Positions 23,401 to 32,877 of a stretch of DNA of 64,000 nt are shown piece after piece. Position 1 is the first letter of the stretch. Each line of letters begins with the position of its first letter. Location: positions 12,911,167-12,975,166 of the forward strand of contig CM034236.1 of the NCBI GenBank assembly GCA_019916065.1, given 5' to 3'. The position numbers were made by a program, and so were the translations under genes. Source of the DNA: Vitellaria paradoxa. Taxonomy: Eukaryota > Streptophyta > Magnoliopsida > Ericales > Sapotaceae. A model generated the notes under the pieces. It ran no database searches, was not told the DNA's origin, and worked only from the letters and a program-made list of their open reading frames with translations.

Positions 23401-23901
23401 ACTGCCTACAAAACTATTCTAGGCATGTCTCCTTATAGGTTGGTGTATGGAAAAGCTTGTCATCTTCCTGTGGAACTTGAACACAAGGCTTATTGGGCTG
23501 TGAAACATTTCAATGAAAACATCAATGAAGCTGGATTTCAAAGGAAGTTGCAACTTAGTGAGTTGGAGGAGATCCGAAATGATGCATATGAGAATGCCAA
23601 GATCACCAAGGATAGAGTGAAGAAGTGGCATGATGCACATATCCTTAAAAGAGAGTTGGTTGTGGGTCAAAAGGTTTTGTTGTATGACTCTAGGTTGCAC
23701 TTGTTTCCCGGAAAGTTAAAGTCAAGATGGAGTGGTCCATATGTGATTCAGAACATCACTGAGTTTGGGGCTGTTGACATTCAAAATCCAACCTCCAAGA
23801 ATATTTTTAGAGTGAATGGACAGAGATTGAAAGAGTATCATGAGAATTTCATTGCTGAAATTGAGAGTTGGGATCTTGAAGATCCCTCGGATTGTGGTTG
23901 A
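20446..23901 (+). CDS. pol: Athila Pol: protease C-terminus, reverse transcriptase, RNase H, integrase
   Basis: 1151 codons without interruption. Residues 1-60 finish the protease (ILGRPFLAT at 51-59). RT follows, with LDGYSG (365-370) and the catalytic FMDDF (428-432). RNase H shows CDAS (D577), TEKELL (615-620), [10 protein letters not shown] (D643) and ADHLSR (D686). Integrase has a zinc-binding HHCC region (H787, H794, CDKC 825-828) and the triad D857, D916, E952, spacing D-58-D-35-E, followed by a WSGPY-type C-terminal motif. All catalytic residues I can identify are present. The Met at 20446 is only the first in this frame: pol belongs to one Gag-Pol frame and lies just past a one-base break at about 20424. 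It would copy element RNA into cDNA and integrate it. Whether this fragment is expressed without gag is unknown. Confidence 0.95.
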   Translation: MTLQLADRSVKVPRGIVEDVLIQVEHFVFPVDFIVLDTKPIQGPQPAVPVILGRPFLATSNALINCRTGVIKLSFGNMTIEKNIFSVTKQPSDHEEIEEVDLIQTITQEHFDREYLDDPLERALVNSDQVDFLDDCDLENFGGGEFEEMEKSVMSVNQWRPTFEPLELPTVKSQPSFEKPPIPERKLLPSELKYVFLGEGESYPAVISSQLNSDQENRLVEVLRKHKRALGWTIADLQGISPLICTHRIFLEENVKPIRQMQRRLNPNMKEVVRGEVIKLLDAGIIYPISDSKWVSPTQVVPKKSGVTVVKNEQDELVPMRIQTGWRMCIDYRKLNAVTRKDHFPLPFLDQVLERVAGQAFYCFLDGYSGYNQIEIALDDQEKTTFTCPFGTFAYRRMPFGLCNAPATFQRCMISLFSDFVEKFLEVFMDDFSVYGSDFDLCLGNLEKVLARCEEKNLVLNWEKCHFMVTQGIVLGHIVSSRGIEVDRAKVEIIQKLPTPRCVKDVRSFLGHAGFYRRFIASFSAISRPLCNLLGQDVPFDWTSDCQASFDRLKDLLTSAPIMQTPDWTLPFEIMCDASDSAIGAVLGQRKERKSHVLYYASKSLSDAQKNYTTTEKELLAVVYALDKFRSYLVGSHVIVFTDHAALKYLLTKSDAKPRLIRWILLLQEFDLEIKDKKGVENVVADHLSRLPHQDLASFESPINETFPDEQLFHIDSSETPWFADIANYLVSGVVPSHWTMLDKRKFFRNVRNFFWDDPYLFKYCSDQVIRRCIPESEAHSVISFCHTLACGGHFSARKTVAKILQSGLYWPTMFRDVHTFCVACDKCQRLGKLTRRNMMPLHPIYVLDIFDCWGMDFMGPFVNSFGHEYILVAVDYVSKWVEAIPTRTNDHKVVIRFLKENVFSRFGMPKAMISDRGTHFCNRHVGLLMKKYGVLHKVGTSYHPQTSGQAELANREIKRIIEKTVNPTRKDWSLKLVDALWAYRTAYKTILGMSPYRLVYGKACHLPVELEHKAYWAVKHFNENINEAGFQRKLQLSELEEIRNDAYENAKITKDRVKKWHDAHILKRELVVGQKVLLYDSRLHLFPGKLKSRWSGPYVIQNITEFGAVDIQNPTSKNIFRVNGQRLKEYHENFIAEIESWDLEDPSDCG

Positions 23902-24995
23902 TTGAGGAGAGAAGTCTGTTTTGTACCATAGTAGTTTAGTTTTTTTTTTTATTTAGTTCTTTTCTGTTATTAAAAAAAAAAAACTTTTTTTTTTTCAGTT
24001 TGCAAGTCTAACAGTTGGTTGCAGCATTCAAATATGGAAGCAGTAGCTTATTGAGGAGATGGAGCATTCACTGTTCTGTAATGCAAGTATGTTCAAAGTT
24101 GGTTTGATCAGCCTACCCAATTGGTACAATTCATGAGCAGAAAATTTTCAATTTTCTGAAGTGCATTTCATGGGACTTAAGTGATTTGAACTGAGTTAAA
24201 TTGCTGTAACACTGCTTTGCATTCGAATGAGCTGTTCTTGGAATATGTTGCACTAACCAGGTTGGGGGAAATTACATTGGAAGCATTCTAAATTTTCAGC
24301 ACCTCAACTCAATTAATTACGCTCAATTAAGCTTATCAGGTACCCTCTTCTCTCAGAACTTTATTGCTTAACTTGATCTTACATTGGGGACAATGCTCAC
24401 TTTTAGTTGGGGGGGAGGATCATAATCTAAGATTCTATTTTGAGTGACATTGGTTGCATTGACATGATTTATTGTGACTAGAATTGCTTGAGTTGGTTTT
24501 TCTGAATTGCTTGTGATTGAGATTGTCTTGTTTAGCTTGCAAAAATTGGTTTAAAAAAAAAATTTTTGAAAATTTTTAGCATTTTTTTATTGCATAATAT
24601 TTCTAGGATTAAGTGTTTTTAGGAATAAATTTAGTGTTAAAAAAAAATGGCTTAAGTTTTTTTTTTAGGAACCATCACAGAAATTGGTTTGAGAAACACT
24701 CAGGTGCTGATTTACTGATAAAATGTATTCGAATGGGGAATTGGATATTCGGATGAGCTCGAGATTGGTTCAGTAACCCGACCCGTGACCCCTCATATTC
24801 GGATGTTTAATGAAACCCTATCTGAATGAATTATCAGCACCGGCCTCCTTATTTCCCTCCAACTACTCAAATTAAAGCCGTTGGCGAGGGTTGGGATTTC
24901 TGAATAGAGAGGGACAAGAGCTAGGGTTTTGGGTGATCAGTGATACACAAAGAGAACAAAGGGAAGGGATTTCCGCTGAGCTGATATCTGTAACA

Positions 24996-26264
24996 ATGGC
25001 ACCAAGGAGGAAGATGACAGCGCCTGGGCCACGAAGAATGAGCCAACGCCTGAGGGCACAACATCTAGGTAAGAAATCTGCTCCTGTTGTTTCTGAGCCC
25101 ATAGAAATTGACATATCTGAAGCTACACTCCTTTCTTCTGACAATGAAATCCAACCACCCCTTGAGCAAGAACACTCAATGGGTGGCAATGAGGGTAATG
25201 AGCCTATCCCAGAAGCAGAGGCTCCTGATATGGCCATTCCAGAGGAACTTTATTCCAACCCGCGTTTTGCAAACCCAGAATCTGAAAAAAGGTATACGGA
25301 TGGGTATGCAAAACGAGCAGTTCTATGTGAAAGAGGGATCCTATTAGATGACTATACAGAGCAGCCTTATGAGTTGAAAGGCATGCTTGTGGACAGGGGA
25401 TGGTCTGATTGGATAACTGTTAGCCAAAGAGCTATAGTACCCCTAGTTAAAGAATTTTACTCGAATGCTGTGATGGGAAGAGAGGGAAGCAAAGAGATTC
25501 ACACTAAGGTGAGGAAGATACCTGTAGTGATAACCCCTGAGTTGATAGCAAGAGCTACTGCACTTCCCTTAGGAAATACCTCTAGTGCAACCCCACAGCA
25601 ACAAGCTGCGTGGATAGAGCAGCTGAGTAAGGAAAACTTGGTAAAATTACTGTCAGGGAATTCCCAAGCTAAATGGGATGGAGTTAGAATGTCAAGGGGA
25701 GACCTCACTGATAAGAGCAGGGTACTGCATATGTTGGTGTGTTCCAAGATTCTTCCTCATGCATATGTGTCCTCTGTGACAGTGACACAAGCTGAGCTCA
25801 TTGGGAAGTTGCTAATAGGTATCCCTTTTGATTTAGCTAATCACATTTGGACTGTCATAGCCACGGCAGTGGAGAAGCCTGGAGTGAATTCTGGTTTACC
25901 CTTTGGAGGATTAATAACTAAAATTTTACAAAGTCATGGAGTGAAAGGGAAAGCAGGAATGGAAATGGTCAAGCCGGCTGCAAGAATTGCAAAAACATCT
26001 GTGAAGAGGAGCCAAGGCCAACTGGCAAGAAGAGTGATCAGGGAACCACAGGGTGAGCAGCAACCAGCTGAGGAAGTAAGGACTGAGGAGATTACTCTGC
26101 GGAGTTTACATGAAATGGTGAAGGATGTCCAAGGAAAACAGGCTGAATTGACTGCTGAGATGAAGAGTTTGAAAGAGCAACAAGAGAAGAATCATCAGCA
26201 AGTGATTGAAATGTTAGAAGGATTGTATGAACCAGCTGTCTCAGGAGGTTTCGAACCTACTTAG
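24996..26264 (+). CDS. Athila third ORF, 'putative plant transposon protein' domain
   Basis: 422 codons from ATG 24996 (the frame is open from 24891, but MAPRRK at 24996 gives the usual basic start). Residues 1-25 are strongly basic. An acidic Ser/Glu linker precedes the domain at about 85-300, from LYSNPRFANPESEKRY through LKGMLVDRGWSDW and LIGIPFDLANHIW to LPFGGLITKIL. Residues about 373-411 are heptad-rich and charged, a probable coiled coil. The domain is known from plant genomes as a transposon-associated family without assigned function. In Athila this position has been called env-like, but I see no signal peptide or membrane segment. It is intact although gag is not. A decayed homologue occupies the same slot in the minus-strand element at 35466-36569. 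Confidence 0.82.
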   Translation: MAPRRKMTAPGPRRMSQRLRAQHLGKKSAPVVSEPIEIDISEATLLSSDNEIQPPLEQEHSMGGNEGNEPIPEAEAPDMAIPEELYSNPRFANPESEKRYTDGYAKRAVLCERGILLDDYTEQPYELKGMLVDRGWSDWITVSQRAIVPLVKEFYSNAVMGREGSKEIHTKVRKIPVVITPELIARATALPLGNTSSATPQQQAAWIEQLSKENLVKLLSGNSQAKWDGVRMSRGDLTDKSRVLHMLVCSKILPHAYVSSVTVTQAELIGKLLIGIPFDLANHIWTVIATAVEKPGVNSGLPFGGLITKILQSHGVKGKAGMEMVKPAARIAKTSVKRSQGQLARRVIREPQGEQQPAEEVRTEEITLRSLHEMVKDVQGKQAELTAEMKSLKEQQEKNHQQVIEMLEGLYEPAVSGGFEPT

Positions 26265-28173
26265 TGATGGTTATGTGATCCTTTGTTTTGGCACATAAGC
26301 TGAAATCTGTGCATGGATTCTTACAAAAAAAAAAAAAAAAACTTAGAGCCATGTTTTGTTAGGTTGAAAAATTAGGACCTTTTGATTTTGTTTTATTTTT
26401 GCTTTGGTACTTTTCTGGATTTTGGACAACATTGACCATGAATTTGGTGAAATTTGGGTGGAGAATTGAGCTTGAACAATTGAAGTGCTGTTTTTGATCT
26501 GTCCTGTTAAAATGAGTTTTCATGTTTTGAGATGGATGGAATTTCAATTCTTTCTATTTAACATTGTAGCTTGATACTTGTTTGACTTTGTTTACTTTTG
26601 TTTTGCTCTTTACTGAAAATTTGATGGAAATTGCAAAATGGATGAATGATAGGCCAGTTGATTTGATTTTGGTTAGTGTCATTTGCATAAAGTGGATTAA
26701 GCTGAGCTTAAATTTTGAAATTTCAAAGACTTGTTCTACTTGCCTTGTGTTTTTAAAGCTGAATGGTTGTTAATGAGTACAATTTGAAACTTGTTTGCTC
26801 AACATTTATCTTGACGAATGAATTTATGAATGGACATTGCATTTTATGGATTTTCAGCTATAGTGGAGACTTAGACCTGAAGTGAGATTTTTTAAGCCTT
26901 AAGCCTTGTTCATGAGAGATTTACATTTACTCTGAGAGCTTTTCAAAAGCTTAAAAATTTCTTCATTTCAGTTTCTTCAATAACTCCAAGTGCCATACTT
27001 TGTTTTTGGGTGTTTGTGAAATTACAGAAGAATTGAACTTGAATTTTGATTCTCAGCTGTAACGGTTGAGTGGAATGAGACCATGGAAATGACATTAGGC
27101 CATCTTTTTAATATTTGAGCTTGTAGTACCCTTCTTTGATGAACATCACCTTTGTAACCAAGTTGAGCCTTAACAGAGCATTTATATTTCTTTCTTCTCA
27201 CCACATTATTCCTTTAACCACAATGAATGCTCTTTAGCCTTCCTAATATATTTTGGAATACACTGAAAGTAAGGGGGGAAGAGCAATGAAAAAAAATTGC
27301 AGGATTGTGGGAGTAAGAAAAGAAAAAAAATAGATGGAAGAAAGAAGAGTTTGGTGATGTAGAAAAATCAAAGAAAAACACTTTGGCCATGAATTTCAGT
27401 TTTTCAATCTCAGTTTCTCAATTTCCAAAAAAAAAAAAAAAAAAATTGAAATAAGGGTGTGATTTGGTAGAACTGTGGAAAGGTAGTGGTATGATAATTT
27501 CAGTGTTCCAAAACATTTTTTTTGAACTCCATAACCCTCCTTCAAATCACCCCATTACACCCAAATAGCCCCACTACAACCTAATGCAAGTCCTAATAGA
27601 TCCATGAGAGGATTTTCATTCAATTGTGAAAGCTGGGAATTGGGAAAGCAAAGTGAAAATTCTGAAGTTATCTCATTACACCATTCTTTCATGGAGTTAT
27701 GCCAAGTCCTTTTATTTCTTGAATAAATCGTTCTTGACTTATGGATGCTACCTTCTAGAATTTGATTTACATTTACTCTTTAAAAAGGGGCATCTTGAGC
27801 GAAACCTTATGTGTTCTATTTTCTTGTGAGTGAATTCCAAGGTGAGGATTGAAGTCGAAACTTGGGAAAGAAATAGAATGCAAATGTTCAGAATTAAGTG
27901 AAATTCAAAAGATTGATGTTGAGCTGATGGAGTTAAAAGCTACTATTCTTTTACATTCAATTCACACACTTGGCAAGTTGCACATTTCTTATAAAATTTT
28001 GACTTTTAAACTTTGCTTATGAAAATTTTTGCTCATGATACTGATTGATTTTCTTGAATCACTGAAATATCATTTATTTGAAAATTGAGTAGATTTGTTT
28101 TTGTTTATTTTTAATAAAGTAGCTCTCTTACATCTTTTACTATAAGCATTACTAGGGACTAGTAATGTTGTAG
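26265..28173 (+). other. Athila 3' non-coding region
   Basis: 1.9 kb between the third ORF and the polypurine tract. It holds poly-A runs at 26325-26341 and 27427-27445. Short open frames show no family resemblance. Confidence 0.6.
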
Positions 28174-28183
28174 TTGGGGGGTG
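28174..28183 (+). other. Athila polypurine tract
   Basis: TTGGGGGGTG immediately precedes the TGATTGGATC start of the 3' LTR. The minus-strand Athila-type element has the same tract next to its LTR. Confidence 0.85.
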
Positions 28184-29778
28184 TGATTGGATCTCTATTG
28201 TCACACATTGACTAGTTGATTTACACCTTTTTATGACATAGAAATGATATAAAACTCTTGTATTATGCAGATTTTATCTCCCTCACTCCAATAGAGCATG
28301 TGTTGAGTTTTTATCACATGGAAGGAAAATTGAGTTCACTATTAGTTGCAAAGGAGAAGTAATGAAGAAGCGAAAGATTGGACGAGCTTGAACACAACAC
28401 AGTAGCTGATTTACAACTCCTTGGAAGATTCAGAATTTTTCTTAAGATCAACACCAGGGGATCAAATCATCAGCTCTGAGATTTTTGAAGCAGGAAATTG
28501 TATTCAGATGATGGATCTGACCCATTCGAATGCTTTTAGAGAGTGCATTGAGTGCTGGAGGGAATGTTGTATTCGAATACAATGTTGCAGCATTCGAATG
28601 ACATGTGATATCCCAGTAACAGATTCCACGTGATTGTAACTTCCCCATGTGACATGATCCTGAGATCAAGGATGGCAAATCTGTAATTCAGGGACGGATG
28701 GCATAACGGAAAAAAGAATTTCAGAAAGAATGAGTAGAGAGAGAAGGGGAGTGGGGGATATACGGGGGCAAGAGGGTTTTAGAGAGGGAGGAGTTCTTTT
28801 TGTTTTTTTTTCAAGTTTTCTTTCCAGCTTCTTCTTCTTCTTCATTTTCTCTGGTTTTTCGATTCTACAGATTTGGATTTCAATTCTGATTTTAATTTTC
28901 AGTTTACTGTAATTAGATTTTAGTTCTTCAGCACTTTACAATTCCATTCATGTAATTAGATTTCATTTTGAATTAAAGAGCAATTTCCATTTCCAGCTTG
29001 AAGGTCATGTCTCTGTTCTTCATTTTTGTTGTTCATTTTCTTAAGATGATCGGCTAGTTTTTCTTGGGCCAAGGCAAGGATAATGTCCTGTCCAATGATT
29101 TCCAAGATGCCGTTCTTCATGGATTAATTTTGAGTGCTTTGGTTATCAATCTTAGTTGTAGCTAATTACTCTTGAAATCAATGGTTCAATGTCCGATTAA
29201 CACTTGTTTACATATTTTATCAATGAGTTCATAGACGTTGCTGAATTCAGAACTCTTATTGCAAATATGTATGGGAGTTGCTAGAATTAGATCTTCTATA
29301 GTCTTCATGATAGATTATGCACATCACTTGTTTGATCCATGGCTTGTATCATTTGAAATTAATTTTCTCCAAACATTAGAGCAACTAGAATTGATGATCT
29401 ATTCACTCTTGGTATTTTGGGATTGATTTGGATAGGCATTGGAATTGTCTTGCCCATCTTTTTAATATCAAGTTTTAATTAAGTTTAGTTTTCATTTCAA
29501 AACCCATTTCCAAAACCATCAAAAATTCCAAACCAGATTTTCAATTTTGTTTACTATTCATGTGAGCCATGTTTTGCCTCTTTAATCCATTTGATTCAAA
29601 CATGATTTTGCTCCCTAGATCCCTGTGGATATGACCTGGTTCTTACCAGTTAATTGTGCTACAATGAAACCTTGCACTTGGGGGAGTTTGTCTTGATTTT
29701 CTTTACTCAACACATTTGAAATCTGAATTTGCATCTTTATTTACATTTGAGAGTAAGGTAATTAAGCAAACACAAGCA
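28184..29778 (+). repeat. Athila 3' LTR
   Basis: 1595 bp, about 99% identical by eye to the 5' LTR. ATTCGAAT palindromes lie at 28524, 28571 and 28592. It is followed by the TTATA target duplication. Confidence 0.95.
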
Positions 29779-31454
29779 TTATATTTGTTGTTAGCACGAT
29801 TTTGATATATTATTTATTTGATTTGGTGAAATATTAGTGGATTCGTGGCTATGTGTGTGTGTATATACATATATGCAAATGTGTATATATATACATATCT
29901 ATGTGAAAATCTCATATTATTTTGAGTTATTATTGAGATAAATGTTAGATAAAAATGTTTTTGAGTTGTTTTCATGTTTATATATGATTGATTGTTGAAT
30001 ATGTGGCTTGAATGGAAGATTAAGGGTGTTTTTGGTTTAGGGTTTTCTTGTAGATCAAGATGGACCCAGAATTGGTTTTTGGACACTACCCTTCAAAGGA
30101 AGGTTCAGAGGGTGCTATTATTCGGAAGGAGGTCTAAAGGCCAGCTGCCCTTCGAACGCGGGTTTGGAGGCTAGCTACGCTTCGAATAAGGGTTTGAATG
30201 ACATGATGTAGTGGTTTCCAAAATTTTTGTATTTTGAGTTTAAAACATTGATTGTTTCCCAAGACCCTTGGATATTGATTTGAAATGATTAAATAAATCC
30301 CAAATCATTCTCAGGCCTAATAGGAACATATTTTTATGTTAAGAGAATATATGTTGACATGATTAAGCATATCATATGCATGGGGATGGGGTTGCATCAT
30401 CTAGTTTTATATTATGATTATTGATTAGCCAAGAGTACCATGTTGATATTATTGACGTGCCGAGGCACGGATTATATATATTAACGGGATCCATAATTTT
30501 GAGAAAATGATAAGACGAGATTTTGAAAATATCTGATGAATTCCCAGTTGATATATATGACTAAAGTTTAATTATTGGATCTAGGACGTTAATCTTGAGA
30601 TACTAAGTATATTGATTTCCTGCTTGAGCTAAGCAAGTGCTTAACTAGGGTGTAACTCGGTTCCCTAGCAGAAAGGCTAAGGGTGTAACTCGATTCCCCT
30701 GAGTCTGAGCTGATTAGGTGTGTACCTTGGTTCCCTAACCGCTATTTATATTGATTTCCTACTTGAGCTAAACAAATGCCTGACTAGAGGTGTAACTCGA
30801 TTCCCTAGTAGAAGGGTCAGGGGTGTAACTTAGTTCCCTTGAGTCTTATACCAGTGGGGGTGTAACACAGTTCTCCATTTGTGATATATATCAAGATATA
30901 CACTCGCCGTAAGCGTAAATGGTACAGTTAGTGACTCAGCGTGCTTTGCTAAGCTTCACCCGTCTCAAGATAAAGTTGGGGATAGATGGAGATTAGAGAG
31001 TATGTATTTGCATTGCATTACATTCCATTATCACCCATTGCATGAGATTACGTATATTATTATGGTGTGTTGATATCCTGATATTGTTAATTATAATGAT
31101 GTTCAATATGTGAGTTGTTGATAAAGGGTTGAGTTGTGAACATTAAATAATAAAGTTAGGAACTGTGGTGATCTGATTCCTGAAGTGGGATACGTAGGCA
31201 GTTTAGGCTTGAGTAACCTAAGTCAAGTCTTAACAATGGATAATAATAATTGTGTTTATTTTTCTTAACTGGGAACTGAATTATTAATATTATAAATTAT
31301 TCGATCCAATGTGTGGGTGTACCATTTATATTTATGAAGTAATTATTTTGGGAGACATAAATATCTTTATAGTGTATGTTTTGACTGTGTAGACCTTGAA
31401 TCCTATCATTGAAGATGGTGCTAAAGTGGTTTATATTATTGTTTGATTAATGGT
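29779..31454 (+). repeat. Chromovirus 3' LTR, second part (resumes after the Athila insertion)
   Basis: It starts with the second TTATA copy and continues the LTR interrupted at 15745. Its end (31326-31453) matches the 5' LTR at about 11040-11165 through ATTAATGG. There a second Athila-type element begins. The last ~165 bp of the LTR, present at 11165-11328, are not found beyond that insertion. Near 30611-30880 it carries a tandem duplication. Confidence 0.8.
30611..30880 (+). repeat. 139-bp tandem duplication with a repeated GGTGTAACTCG motif
   Basis: ATTGATTTCCTGCTTGAGCT at 30611 recurs as ATTGATTTCCTACTTGAGCT at 30750, a period of 139. Inside both units a shorter word, GTGTAACTCGRTTCCCT or a variant, recurs, six times in all (for example near 30649, 30683, 30718, 30789, 30821 and 30860). 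Confidence 0.85.
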
Positions 31455-32866
31455 TGACCGCTTGTAAAGAATGCGTCTAAAACAACCCCCAAGTGCAAGG
31501 GTGTGCAGTATAGCTTTAACTCAGTGAGTCCGAGGTCGAATCCATAAGAAACCTAAGTTTTAGCTTCTAGGTTAAAGATTCTTTCCTAAATCTAAGTTCA
31601 AGAATGAAAATTGAAACAAGGTGTAAACAAGAGTTTCAAGAATTATCCTAATTTGTTCTTGTAATTCAAAGTCACAAAATAATTAAAAACTTTTCATAGC
31701 AGAAAATAAACAAAATTAATTTGATGAATTAAATTCAATGAAATAAAACCCTTGATTTAACATTCAAGTTCAGGTGGAATGAAATCAATTCATGTTTGTG
31801 CCTTAGTTACCAATTAAAATTTCACGTTGAATGGAAAAGTCAATTGGAAGATGTCTTCGTTAAAATTCTTTAAAAACCCACAATACACAATTTCATACTC
31901 ACGTCTTATGGACTATGAAATTGGAAAGATCTTTTATTTAAAAGTAACACTTGTGGTTTCAAACCCTAGTTTTTAGTTTCAAGATTCTTCAAGAAAATCC
32001 AAGTTTCAAAAACCTTTATCAATGATTACTGGAATATGATCAAAAGTTCTTGTTTTCGAAAGTTCTTAAAACGGAAAAACCAGATTTGAAAAGCTTTCAT
32101 AGATGTTTACGCATTTGCGTAATCATCTATGAAACCCTAGCACACACATAACTCATCCATTCCACCCTCCCTATGAAGTTAAATCAAGGAAGAGGAAACT
32201 ACACTACCATTATGTAAAAATCCATTCACACAAAACAATTAATTAACAAGAAATCAAGAATTTTAGAAGAAGAAAAATCTAAATAAACTTGTATTAATGC
32301 AGAAAATAAATACCGTACTTCAGCGAATCAAAAGAACGATGAACAATGAACAATATTGAAGCGTTCCGACAAACGGCAACAAGAATCCTTGAATACATCT
32401 CCCAAAAAAAATGTAAAGAAAGAATTTAAACCCTAAGATTCTCTTGAAAAAAAGTCAGAAAGAAAAATTATTTCCCCATAGAATGGCTGTTCAATGGGTA
32501 TTTATAACCCCTCCACAGAAACCCTAAAAACGAAAAAGGAAATTAACCCCGTGCGTTTAGGTGTCCGGACACCCAATTGGGGTGTCCGGATGGCAATAAG
32601 GTCCAAGACTGAAATTCTGCTTCTCTGCACACTGGTGTCCTGAAGCTGTCCAGACACCTCCTTCCTGCACTTGCACCCTAAGCTATCCTTCATCCTTTTC
32701 TTCGTCTTTAACGCTCCCAATTGAATTTATTGAGCCTCTTTCACTACAATTAAGAAAAATAAACATAATTAGCTTAGAAATTAATAAAAAGTATGAATTT
32801 AATAAGAAAATAAATGAATTTATACTAAAACAAAGGCCTTGCAATTACACTTTTCAAGTGTAATCA
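31455..32866 (-). repeat. 3' LTR of the second Athila-type element
   Basis: 1412 bp. On the minus strand it begins TGATTACACTTG and ends AAGCGGTCA. Near its end (31490-31550, minus strand) it carries ACTGCACACCCTTGCACTTGG, the counterpart of the plus-strand Athila U5. There is no second copy in the window to confirm the borders. Confidence 0.78.
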
Positions 32867-32877
32867 CACCCCCCAAC
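32867..32877 (-). other. Polypurine tract of the second Athila-type element
   Basis: On the minus strand GTTGGGGGGTG abuts the LTR start TGATTAC, the same arrangement as in the plus-strand Athila. Confidence 0.8.

Larger units (their letters stand above)
15746..29778 (+). mobile_element. Athila-type Ty3/gypsy retrotransposon, complete ends, 14.0 kb
   Basis: The direct LTRs 15746-17341 (1596 bp) and 28184-29778 (1595 bp) begin TGATTGGATC and end AAACACAAGCA. They are flanked by the identical 5-bp duplication TTATA (15741-15745 and 29779-29783). The tRNA-Asp-type primer site, the order gag-pol-extra ORF and the protein motifs identify the Athila lineage. By eye the LTRs differ at about 16 sites (about 1%), so the insertion is recent relative to its neighbours. 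Pol and the third ORF are open; gag-protease is broken by six lesions. It sits in the 3' LTR of the older chromovirus in the same orientation. Confidence 0.95.

Noticed and set aside
24891..24995. Upstream start for the Athila third ORF
   Set aside because: The frame is open from 24891, but the first 35 codons look like leader; MAPRRK at 24996 starts the basic N-terminus typical of these proteins.
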